Source: Armatimonadota bacterium (GTDB lineage: Bacteria; Armatimonadota; Chthonomonadetes; Chthonomonadales; Chthonomonadaceae). From it: 6,780 bases of DNA. The notes below the pieces were generated by a model. That model saw only the letters and a program-made list of their open reading frames with translations. It had not been told where the DNA came from and did no database searches. Positions 1 through 5,148 of the stretch are shown here, in pieces (the stretch's first letter is position 1; each line of letters opens with the position of its first letter). The position numbers were made by a program, and so were the translations under genes. The DNA is taken from NCBI GenBank assembly GCA_026392135.1, contig JAPLCR010000247.1, positions 1 through 6,780 of the forward strand, given 5' to 3'.

Positions 1-94
1 CCGTTCTGCCGCTCGTTTTAGGGGCAGGGAGAAGAGCCGCGATTAGCGCATATTGACCATCGGTGAGGTCAGTGGGGTAACTTTGTCGGGACAT
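1..94 (-). CDS. IS5-family transposase, N-terminal fragment cut by the window edge
   Basis: The first 31 codons read MSRQSYPTDLTDGQYALIAA followed by LLPAPKTSGRT. This matches the characteristic N-terminus of IS5-family DDE transposases (DUF4096-type region: 'YPTDLTDxQWxLIxxLLP' followed by a Gly/Arg-rich turn). The DDE catalytic core is outside the window, so activity cannot be judged. ATG at 94-92 is the start used in similar proteins, but it has no Shine-Dalgarno of its own. The same frame is open further upstream to another ATG at 115-113, giving MWNNVVI before it. Translation may depend on the overlapping leader frame (43-162), which does have a strong ribosome binding site. The mazEF pair is divergently oriented about 260 bases away. 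The family call is confident; the exact start is not. Confidence 0.8.
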   Translation of the reverse strand, partial: MSRQSYPTDLTDGQYALIAALLPAPKTSGRT

Positions 95-162
95 GATAAC
101 AACGTTATTCCACATTTTGAGAATTTTTCAACACCCTCTAAAACCTCTTGTTGCACTGCCAT
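43..162 (-). CDS. 39-codon leader frame overlapping the transposase start
   Basis: A 39-residue frame starts at ATG 162-160 (MAVQQEVLEGVEKFSKCGIT...) and ends at TAA 45-43. Its start is preceded by AAGGAGGT, a near-perfect Shine-Dalgarno, with a 4-base spacer. That is the strongest ribosome binding site in the window, and the transposase start lacks one. The frame overlaps the first 52 bases of the transposase gene in the -1 frame relative to it. Two readings are possible: a leader peptide whose translation carries ribosomes to the transposase start (coupling), or the N-terminal part of a -1 frameshift fusion. I see no classic slippery heptamer in the correct phase. The peptide resembles no family I recognise. 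Confidence 0.35.
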   Translation of the reverse strand: MAVQQEVLEGVEKFSKCGITLLSCPDKVTPLTSPMVNMR

Positions 163-288
163 CACAACCTCCTTAATGGGTCATCACACTCTATAAGACC
201 ACTCTCTTGCTTGTTTCGTTTCAACGCCCGCTCGCTAGATTCCTGAATCAGCGGTTCCGATTCTCTACTGACCAATCAGCGCGGACTA

Positions 289-317
289 TTGACTACGCCA
301 TCATTGTACAGTACTAT
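289..317 (+). promoter_or_regulatory. Sigma70-like promoter of the mazEF pair
   Basis: A TTGACT -35 element (289-294; five of six consensus positions) is followed by exactly 17 bases and a TACTAT -10 element (312-317; four of six). Transcription would start near 324, leaving an untranslated leader of about 30 bases before the antitoxin ATG at 353. The leader carries AAAGGT (341-346) as a Shine-Dalgarno with a 6-base spacer. This is a visual match, not an experimentally defined promoter. Confidence 0.65.
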
Positions 318-319
318 AG

Positions 320-335
320 ATACTACTTCTAGTAT
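320..335 (+). promoter_or_regulatory. Palindrome at the mazEF transcription start, probable autoregulatory operator
   Basis: The sequence ATACTA-CTTC-TAGTAT is a perfect inverted repeat with 6-base arms and a 4-base centre. A further TACTA copy (312-316) lies within the -10 element. The palindrome covers the expected transcription start. Ribbon-helix-helix antitoxins, alone or with their toxin, commonly repress their own promoter by binding such repeats as dimers of dimers. Position and symmetry fit that role; binding is inferred. Confidence 0.55.
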
Positions 336-352
336 GACAGAAAGGTAAGACA

Positions 353-598
353 ATGTCCCTCACTCGCGTAACACTCACCCTAGACCCCCGCATTGCGGCA
401 GAGGTTCGCGCCCTTAGCGACGGCAACTTTAGCCGCTTCGTCAATAGCGTCCTCGAAGAGCGGCTGGAAGAGTTGCGCCGACAACGCTTGCGCGACGAAC
501 TGCGGACGGGTTACGAAGCCAACGCCGACCTCGATTTAGAAATAGCGAACGAGTACCGCTTTGTGGACGGAGAGACGGCGGAAGGCGAAGAGAACTAG
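353..598 (+). CDS. mazE: Ribbon-helix-helix antitoxin of a MazEF-type module
   Basis: This 81-residue protein is the likely antitoxin for the MazF gene one base downstream. Residues 4-10 (TRVTLTL) look like the DNA-contacting beta strand of a ribbon-helix-helix fold, followed by helices at about 12-21 and 25-44, the second rich in Glu/Arg/Leu. The C-terminal segment GYEANADLDLEIANEYRF (53-70) resembles the toxin-binding tail of Bacillus subtilis EndoAI (GYMEMAKINLNISSE), so the protein belongs to the EndoAI-like RHH group rather than the AbrB-fold E. coli MazE. The very acidic end (GETAEGEEN) is usual for antitoxins. The ATG at 353 follows AAAGGT at a 6-base distance. It probably represses the promoter at 289-317 through the palindrome at 320-335. 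Confidence 0.85.
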   Translation: MSLTRVTLTLDPRIAAEVRALSDGNFSRFVNSVLEERLEELRRQRLRDELRTGYEANADLDLEIANEYRFVDGETAEGEEN

Positions 599-599
599 A

Positions 600-998
600 A
601 TGCCCTCAAACCCTCCGCCAAACGAATCCAACTATTCAAATGTCGGCGCATCTCCAAAACGCGGCGACATCTACTACGTAGATTTAGACCCCGTCGTAGG
701 TAGCGAGCAGGGCGGACGGCGACCTGCGCTTATCATCCAGAACGATGTCGGCAATGCGTACAGCCCTGTCTTAATTGTCGCGGCGATAACGTCGCGCCCT
801 GCCAGAACTCCGCGCCCGACGGATGTGGCTATTACGCCCGGTAGTTCGGGGTTGCAAGCGCCCTCCCGCGTCCTCCTCAACCAGATACGAACGATAGATA
901 GACGGCGCTTAGACCGTTATGTGGGGTGGCTCTCCCCGGAAGAGTTGGCGCGAGTGGATAACGCTATCAAAGTCAGCCTCGGCTTAATTCCGTTGTAG
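600..998 (+). CDS. mazF: MazF/NdoA-type mRNA interferase toxin
   Basis: This is a 132-residue toxin endoribonuclease of the MazF/PemK family (CcdB-like fold), which cleaves mRNA at short specific sequences when not bound by its antitoxin. RGDIYYVDLDPVVGSEQGG (21-39) is the family signature, followed by RRPALIIQND. It aligns without gaps to B. subtilis MazF through Thr64, placing the catalytic residues at Arg41 (Bsu Arg25) and Thr64 (Bsu Thr48). NQIRTIDRRRL (94-104) matches the conserved C-terminal block. All key residues are present, so the toxin appears intact. It has about 16 extra N-terminal residues rich in Pro, Asn and Ser. I chose ATG 600, one base after the antitoxin stop, over an in-frame TTG at 561 inside the antitoxin gene. 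The tight spacing implies translational coupling. Target sequence cannot be predicted. Confidence 0.93.
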   Translation: MPSNPPPNESNYSNVGASPKRGDIYYVDLDPVVGSEQGGRRPALIIQNDVGNAYSPVLIVAAITSRPARTPRPTDVAITPGSSGLQAPSRVLLNQIRTIDRRRLDRYVGWLSPEELARVDNAIKVSLGLIPL

Positions 999-1173
999 CC
1001 TGTTTCAGTACCCACTCGCTAGCCTCCCAAATCAATGATTCCGTTTCACATTTCAGCGCGTCTTTCAACGTGTCTTTCACTTCCGGCGAGTCCGACTGCG
1101 AAAGAGCGGGTCTTTTAAGTAGCGAAAGTTCATGGTTAGTGCGGGTTTGGCAAGTGTAGCCTTGTGTATTTCA
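999..1173. other. Convergent intergenic region between mazF and the membrane-protein genes
   Basis: The 175 bases separate two converging transcription units. No strong intrinsic terminator is visible; AAAGA-GCGGG-TCTTT (around 1100-1115) is a 5-pair, AT-rich stem at best. TTTCA occurs four times between 1044 and 1079, including two GTCTTTCA copies 12 bases apart (1060-1067 and 1072-1079). On the minus strand the frame of the preceding gene remains open beyond two tandem TGA codons (1171-1176) for 65 codons, to a TGA at 973-975, without an ATG. I do not annotate it as a gene. Confidence 0.5.
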
Positions 1174-1785
1174 TCAGTGTCCCATCGGAAGATGCATCAC
1201 GGTCATAAACGTGGCGATAAGCGTTGCGGCTACCAGTAGAGCTAAGAGCTGGAAAGTCACCTTTCCTCGAAGCACTTCGGAGCGTTTTTCACGCCGGAGC
1301 AGTGCAAAACAGAGCAGACCCGCCAACCCGCCGCCAAGACACGCTCTCCCCGCCATATCCCCAAAGTATGGATAAGAGAGGTACTGGCGGAAGGTCGCTC
1401 GCGTTCCTTTGTGGTCTTGCAACCTCATATTGTCGGAACTTATATCGGTATCCAAGCCCTCGCCTCCCAGCTTGCCGTCCTGCCCGCAACAGAGAAGCGT
1501 GTAGTTGCTTCCTCTGACTTTGTAGACGAAAGGATGCCCCCAACCGTCTGTGGTTTCGATATTACTGGTCTGGTTCAGGTCAGACAGAGATTTGGGGAGG
1601 GCGTGTTCGGATTCTCGATACTGCTTTAGGGTTTTTACAATCGTCATCATATCACTAATCGTGAAGTTTTGCCTTCGTTGTTCAATGACCTCCACTCCGA
1701 TATTCGCCCCTGCGTAGAGACCCATTGTAGTGACCAGAAGACCAAATACTACAGACGCGACAGTGCGTTTTATGAGTGGGTTCAT
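1174..1785 (-). CDS. Membrane protein with T2SSG-like domain, paralogue 2 of the tandem pair
   Basis: This 203-residue protein has a predicted membrane helix at about 8-30, an extracytoplasmic domain at about 40-140, and two C-terminal helices (about 147-163 and 178-197) separated by a basic loop, RREKRSEVLRGK. The domain ends GWGHPFVYKV...GQDGKLGGEGLDTDI, the pattern of the C-terminal part of type II secretion GspG (D-x-W-G-x-P, then DGKxGGxGxDxDI). The prepilin peptidase site expected of a pseudopilin (G-F-T-L-x-E) is absent, so it is not an ordinary GspG. It parallels the upstream gene (1796-2392) along its whole length, including the C-terminal TFxQYL, GGLAG and P-x-G-H ending. ATG 1785 follows AGGAGA with a good spacer; the frame extends 10 codons further upstream without support. 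The function is unknown. Two tandem stop codons close it. Confidence 0.8.
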   Translation of the reverse strand: MNPLIKRTVASVVFGLLVTTMGLYAGANIGVEVIEQRRQNFTISDMMTIVKTLKQYRESEHALPKSLSDLNQTSNIETTDGWGHPFVYKVRGSNYTLLCCGQDGKLGGEGLDTDISSDNMRLQDHKGTRATFRQYLSYPYFGDMAGRACLGGGLAGLLCFALLRREKRSEVLRGKVTFQLLALLVAATLIATFMTVMHLPMGH

Positions 1786-1795
1786 CTGCGTTCTC

Positions 1796-2392
1796 CTAGT
1801 GTCCGGTGGGGACATGAAGTACGGTGATGAGGGTTGCGATAATCGCTGTCCCTAATAGAAGTGCTGCAAATTGGACGAGTAGCGCCACTCTGTGCGTTTT
1901 CGCGATTCGTTCTGGAGGGAATACCCTAAAGCAGAGAAATCCCGCCAACCCTCCGCTGATGCACGCCGCAAATCCCAACTCAGGCGGAGCCACGTACATG
2001 AGGTATTGCGGGAAGGTAATGCGAGAGCCTTTTGGGCGGGGATTGTCTAATGTGAAGTCGGTGTCCAGCCCTACTCCTCCCGGCTTACCGTCCATTCCGT
2101 AGGAGGTGAGGGTGTAGCGCGTACCCGCCTTTGTATAGATGATGGGGCGATTCCATGCGTCCCTGTCGTATCTGCCTTTAATCTGGAGCGCATTCAGAGA
2201 CGTGGGAAGAGTGTGTTTATCCTTTTGATACTCCGCTATCGCCTGTTTAATCACGTGCATATTACTCCATGTTAAGAGTCGCCCTGTACCTAATTTGGCT
2301 ATCGCCGAATCTGCGCTGGCGAGGAGTGCCAACAGATTTACGGCGAGACCGAAAAGGCAGGAGACGATGATTCGGGTATAGTCTGTCTTCAA
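1796..2392 (-). CDS. Membrane protein with T2SSG-like domain, paralogue 1, TTG start
   Basis: This 198-residue paralogue of the next gene has the same layout: membrane helix at about 6-27, domain at about 40-132 with DAWNRPIIY and MDGKPGGVGLDTDF (100-113, the GspG-like calcium-loop region), and two C-terminal helices at about 138-156 and 168-191. There is no prepilin cleavage motif. The frame is open upstream into the isomerase gene, but that extension is its antisense-like shadow. I place the start at TTG 2392-2390 because GAGAGGAG lies 7 bases upstream, and because from there the protein matches its sister from the first residues (KTDYTRIIVSCLFGLAV against NPLIKRTVASVVFGLLV). No in-frame ATG precedes the first helix. 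The stop lies 10 bases before the sister's ATG. The Shine-Dalgarno is one arm of a hairpin (2400-2454). The function is unknown; a sensor or envelope scaffold is only a guess. Confidence 0.8.
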   Translation of the reverse strand: MKTDYTRIIVSCLFGLAVNLLALLASADSAIAKLGTGRLLTWSNMHVIKQAIAEYQKDKHTLPTSLNALQIKGRYDRDAWNRPIIYTKAGTRYTLTSYGMDGKPGGVGLDTDFTLDNPRPKGSRITFPQYLMYVAPPELGFAACISGGLAGFLCFRVFPPERIAKTHRVALLVQFAALLLGTAIIATLITVLHVPTGH

Positions 2393-2454
2393 ACAAAAAC
2401 TCCTCTCGCTTCCGGAAGTCGCCCTCTTATACAGACGGACAGAAAAGAGAGGAG
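2391..2454 (-). terminator. Hairpin plus U-tract overlapping the paralogue 1 ribosome binding site
   Basis: On the minus strand CTCCTCTC (2454-2447) and GAGAGGAG (2407-2400) are perfect complements. The pairing extends inward after one mismatch by five more pairs, two of them G-U, to about 2441 and 2413, leaving a 27-base loop. The 3' arm is followed by TTTTTGTTT. This has the form of an intrinsic terminator after the isomerase gene (stop 2481), although the loop is long. The 3' arm is also the Shine-Dalgarno of the TTG start at 2392, so the same structure would hide that site. A competing 10-base palindrome, CTTCCGGAAG (2408-2417 region), lies at the loop edge. Confidence 0.5.
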
Positions 2455-2480
2455 CGGCAAAAGGGTAGGGGGCTACGCGC

Positions 2481-3419
2481 TTACGAAAACGCTTTTCGCA
2501 CTGTCTCGCGGGTCTTCTGCAAGCCCGTTTTCGCGACATGGAGCGGGTCTTGCTTGTAATACTCGTGGTTGAAGAGCTCCAGCGAGAGGTAGCCGTTGAA
2601 GCCAACCGCTTTCAGGTCGCGATAGAAGGCGGAGAGGGGCGCAACCCCGTCGCCGGGATAGACTCTATCCGCGTCGGTGATGGTCTCGCGGGGCAGGTTC
2701 GGGTAGTCGTTGACGTGTAGAACGTGCAGAACGTCGCCATGCAGGAAGCGAATCGCGGCGTGGTCGGTTCCGCCCTTGTAGAGGTGATATACGTCGGCGA
2801 GGATACAGGCTTTAGGGTGGTGGCTCTCAATGGCGACAGCGGTTGCTGTTCCGAGGCGGTTCAAGGTCTTCGAGAAGCCCCACACCTCCAATTGCGGAAC
2901 AACTCCGGTCTCATCTCCAATATCGCAGATCGCGCGATACCGTTCCGCAATTTTTATTAGGTCACGGTCTTCGTGGTCGGTACAGCCGAGCGGGGGCGCG
3001 GCGACGCGCTTTCCACCAATCTGTGCCACCAGTTCCATATCCCGCTTCATAATCTCTAGCCCAAGTTTTCGGCGCGTGTCGTCATCCACAATCCACTCGG
3101 CGAAGCCAATCGCGCTCTCAACGGTGAGGTTGTGGTCTTCCAGCATCTTCTTGATGTCTGAAAGGCTTCCACCATGTGCTTTGTAAGTGCTAATCTCATC
3201 TATCCAAGGCTCAATGGCGTGGTATCCCGCTCGTGCGGCGATTTCGATAAGTTTGTCGAGGGGGAGTTTCGCTTCGCGTATCGTGCTGGTGTTCAGGCTA
3301 TAGTGGAACGGCTCTTTGGCGTGGGCGGCGTTCGCGGACATGGGTAAATCCTCCGATAGTAGGGCTAGTGTGGCTCCAGCGAGAAGAAGTTCGCGCCGGG
3401 AAAGTAGGTTTTTTATCAT
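2481..3419 (-). CDS. Tat-signal TIM-barrel sugar phosphate isomerase/epimerase-like protein
   Basis: This 312-residue protein belongs to the xylose-isomerase-like TIM-barrel family (AP endonuclease family 2; relatives are hydroxypyruvate isomerase, IolE and ketose 3-epimerases), whose members rearrange sugars or inositol derivatives at a divalent metal. Likely metal ligands are Glu178 (QLEVWG), Asp209 with His212 nearby (ILADVYHLY), His235 (LHVND) and Glu281 (LSLELFNH). DADRVYPGDGVAPL (249-262) is a block I associate with this subgroup. The N-terminus MIKNLLSRRELLLAGATLAL is a twin-arginine signal with a likely cleavage near ANAAHA (30-34), so the enzyme should be exported folded. ATG 3419 is chosen because it puts the Tat motif at the start; a TTG at 3485 is in frame but would translate the hairpin. 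No clear Shine-Dalgarno precedes ATG 3419. The substrate is unknown; pairing with the oxidoreductase upstream suggests the two work on one compound. Confidence 0.87.
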   Translation of the reverse strand: MIKNLLSRRELLLAGATLALLSEDLPMSANAAHAKEPFHYSLNTSTIREAKLPLDKLIEIAARAGYHAIEPWIDEISTYKAHGGSLSDIKKMLEDHNLTVESAIGFAEWIVDDDTRRKLGLEIMKRDMELVAQIGGKRVAAPPLGCTDHEDRDLIKIAERYRAICDIGDETGVVPQLEVWGFSKTLNRLGTATAVAIESHHPKACILADVYHLYKGGTDHAAIRFLHGDVLHVLHVNDYPNLPRETITDADRVYPGDGVAPLSAFYRDLKAVGFNGYLSLELFNHEYYKQDPLHVAKTGLQKTRETVRKAFS

Positions 3420-3430
3420 ATAGGTCGCTA

Positions 3431-3468
3431 TAAAAGAGTTGGGGCGGAAGAGGAGACCCTTCCGCCCC
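3431..3468 (-). terminator. Strong intercistronic hairpin between oxidoreductase and isomerase genes
   Basis: On the minus strand GGGGCGGAAG pairs with CTTCCGCCCC, a perfect 10-base stem (3441-3450 with 3459-3468) and an 8-base loop, followed by AACTCTTTTA. It sits in the 78-base gap after the oxidoreductase stop (3498). The GC-rich stem and moderate U-tract fit a partial intrinsic terminator, or a stem protecting the upstream mRNA from 3' exonucleases. It would lower isomerase expression relative to the oxidoreductase. Confidence 0.65.
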
Positions 3469-3497
3469 TGAGAGGGGTTGAACAAGAGAAGGCGCGT

Positions 3498-4829
3498 TTA
3501 CAGTTTCCAGTCGCCTCGATATTTTCGCTTCATCATTGCGTTCGCTTCGCGGTCGTCGGGGAAAGCCTCCGCTTTGGGATCCCACTCAAGAAGGCGCCCC
3601 CCAAGCCGTAGAGAGATATTCGCGAGGTGGCAGGTCGTCACGGAGCGATAGCCTACTTCTGCGTTGCAGATGGGCAGTTTGCGGTTTCGGATACAGTCCA
3701 CGAAGTTCTGCATATGGTCGTTGGAGGCGTAGAGGCGTTCGGCATTTGCGGGTAGCGCATCGCTAATGATATTGGGGTCGCTGGCGCGAATTGTGCCACG
3801 AGAGACGAAGATATTACCGCTTTCACCCTCGAAATCCACGCCATTTTCTCCTCGGTTTGTGCTGAGAAGAGTTACACCGTTCGCGTACTTATAGGTTATT
3901 TCGAACTCAGGGAAGGTGGTGTAGCAGTTTTTGCCTATCATGTTCCCCTTGCCAACCGCCTCTACCGAAATGGGGCCCGAACTGTCTGCCCCGATACCCC
4001 ACTGTGCGATATCGTTGTGGTGCGCTCCCCAGTCCGTGAGCATACCGCCGGAGTAGTCGAGGAACCAACGGAAGTTGCCGTGTGTGCGCCCTAGAAAATA
4101 GTCGGCTTCGGGGGCGGGCCCCAGCCAGAGGTTGTAGTCGAAGTCGCTAGAGATAGGTTCGGGTGCAAAGGGTCCCCCGATGGGTCCCGTGGGCAGGTGC
4201 GCGGTGACGTTCTTGAGTTTCCCGATTTTGCCGTTGCGTACCAGTTCGCAAGCGAGGCGGAAGCGCGCATCCGAACGCTGTTGACTCCCCGTTTGGAAGA
4301 CGCGCTTCGTTTTGTGCATGGTCTGAACGACGCGCTTGCCCTCGTCAATGGTCAGCGTCATCGGTTTTTCGCAATAAACATCTTTGCCCGCTCTCATGGC
4401 GGCGATGCTGATGAGCGCGTGCCAGTGGTCGGGTGTTCCAATAACCACCGCGTCAATTTCTGGGTTGGCAAGCAGTTCTCGGAAATCGTGGTAGATTTTT
4501 GTGTCGGGACCAAACGCCTTCGCCGCATCTTCGGCATGACCTTTGTCAACGTCACAGACCGCAACAATTTTTACGCCCTGTTTGCGTGAGGCACCCATCG
4601 TATCGCCGAAGCCCTGACGATAGCCGCCCTTGCGTCCGCCTGGTCCAATAACAGCCATATTTATCTGTTCATTGGCTCCAAGCCGGCGGGGCATCTCCGA
4701 TTCTCGCTCCATTTCGGAGGCGATGGCGGCATTCTCGTACCACGCTGGCAGACCTGCTGCCGTAATTCCTGCTACTGCGCCTTTCAGCAGTTCACGACGC
4801 GACCACTGCATAGATGTACTTTTGAACAA
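3498..4829 (-). CDS. Tat-signal Gfo/Idh/MocA family oxidoreductase, TTG start
   Basis: This 443-residue NAD(P)-dependent oxidoreductase resembles glucose-fructose oxidoreductase and inositol dehydrogenase, which oxidise or epimerise sugars and polyols with a tightly held cofactor. The twin-arginine signal WSRRELLKGAVAGITAAGLP (9-28) indicates export. The Rossmann domain follows with NMAVIGPGGRKGG (57-69), the strand and acidic end AVCDVD (90-95), GTPDHWHA (131-138) and the family motif EKP (154-156) whose Lys155 is the expected catalytic lysine. The C-terminal alpha/beta domain has GGMLTDWGAHHNDIAQW (261-277), where the active-site histidine lies, and a C-terminal MMKRKYRGDWKL typical of Tat-bearing members. 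TTG 4829 is the preferred start because AAAGGAGAG lies six bases upstream of it. ATG 4811 would also keep the Tat motif but sits too far from that site. The exact substrate cannot be read from the sequence. Confidence 0.92.
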   Translation of the reverse strand: MFKSTSMQWSRRELLKGAVAGITAAGLPAWYENAAIASEMERESEMPRRLGANEQINMAVIGPGGRKGGYRQGFGDTMGASRKQGVKIVAVCDVDKGHAEDAAKAFGPDTKIYHDFRELLANPEIDAVVIGTPDHWHALISIAAMRAGKDVYCEKPMTLTIDEGKRVVQTMHKTKRVFQTGSQQRSDARFRLACELVRNGKIGKLKNVTAHLPTGPIGGPFAPEPISSDFDYNLWLGPAPEADYFLGRTHGNFRWFLDYSGGMLTDWGAHHNDIAQWGIGADSSGPISVEAVGKGNMIGKNCYTTFPEFEITYKYANGVTLLSTNRGENGVDFEGESGNIFVSRGTIRASDPNIISDALPANAERLYASNDHMQNFVDCIRNRKLPICNAEVGYRSVTTCHLANISLRLGGRLLEWDPKAEAFPDDREANAMMKRKYRGDWKL

Positions 4830-4875
4830 GGTTCTCTCCTTTTATTGAATGCCTGTAGTGAAGGCGGTTAGGTAA

Positions 4876-4896
4876 GACAGCGTGAGTAACGCTATC
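4876..4896 (-). other. Small hairpin over the stop codon of the 76-residue membrane protein gene
   Basis: GATAGCGT and ACGCTGTC form an 8-pair stem with one G-U pair and a 5-base loop (TACTC) on the minus strand. The 5' arm begins in the stop codon at 4895-4897. No U-tract follows, so termination is unlikely. It could act as an RNA-stabilising or processing element between genes. Confidence 0.35.
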
Positions 4897-5125
4897 ATTT
4901 CCGCCGTTTGCGTTTGGTTTTACTGTCCTCTTCTTCTTGATAGAGTTGTGAAAGCTCGAGGTAGGGGTTAAAGGGTATACCCCTCTTTTGCCGCTCCTCC
5001 ATCTCTGCCTTGAACTCTGTGATGCGGCGATTGAGACGACGGGAGCGTAGAACGATGCTTCGCACCAAGCCTACCGATATCACAACACAGAGTACTATTG
5101 TCAAAACGTAAAAAGGTTGACTCAT
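4895..5125 (-). CDS. Small single-span membrane protein with charged C-terminal tail
   Basis: This 76-residue protein begins MSQPFYVLTIVLCVVISVGL, one hydrophobic helix of about 20 residues, followed by a basic segment (RSIVLRSRRLNRRI) that predicts the C-terminus on the cytoplasmic side. Then come a probable helix (TEFKAEMEERQKRG), a Pro/Asn/Tyr-containing stretch (GIPFNPYLELSQLYQEEE) and a Lys/Arg-rich end (KTKRKRRK). ATG 5125 has AGGGG five bases upstream; the frame extends seven codons further to a TTG that I do not favour. It lies 23 bases after the dioxygenase stop and 65 before the oxidoreductase, so it belongs to the same transcription unit. I recognise no family. The sequence is consistent with an anchor or adaptor for a cytoplasmic partner, which is inference. 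Confidence 0.7.
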   Translation of the reverse strand: MSQPFYVLTIVLCVVISVGLVRSIVLRSRRLNRRITEFKAEMEERQKRGIPFNPYLELSQLYQEEEDSKTKRKRRK

Positions 5126-5148
5126 TGTAACCCCTAAACATTCCAAAA

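Larger units (their letters stand above)
1..205 (-). mobile_element. IS5-like insertion sequence, 5' part only
   Basis: The segment holds the start of an IS5-family transposase (1-94) and its upstream leader, so one end of an insertion sequence lies here and the rest is off the left edge. The outer boundary is a guess. It must lie beyond the Shine-Dalgarno near 168-175 and before the mazE promoter at 289. I put it near 205 because the minus strand there begins GAGAGTGGTCTTATAGAG, which could be a terminal inverted repeat, but the opposite end is not in the window and no target duplication can be tested. Confidence 0.4.

Noticed and set aside
561..599. Upstream extension of mazF from a TTG inside the antitoxin gene.
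   Set aside because: The 13 added residues (MWTERRRKAKRTR) are the antitoxin's acidic tail read in another frame, and ATG 600 gives the normal one-base toxin-antitoxin spacing.
1044..1079. Four TTTCA copies, considered as a repeat array.
   Set aside because: Units are too short and irregularly spaced (7, 12 and 12 bases) for a CRISPR or iteron array; composition alone could explain them.
1174..2392. The idea that the paralogues are pseudopilins of a type II secretion system.
   Set aside because: No prepilin peptidase motif at the N-terminus, additional C-terminal helices, and no other secretion genes in the window.
2393..2605. N-terminal extension of paralogue 1 by 71 codons into the isomerase gene.
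   Set aside because: The extension is low-complexity Ser/Arg/Thr sequence from the isomerase coding region in another frame; the sister protein lacks it, and TTG 2392 has a good ribosome binding site.
4197..4589. A 130-codon plus-strand open frame opposite the oxidoreductase.
   Set aside because: The opposite strand carries unambiguous Gfo/Idh/MocA motifs throughout; the plus frame has no recognisable domain or ribosome binding site.
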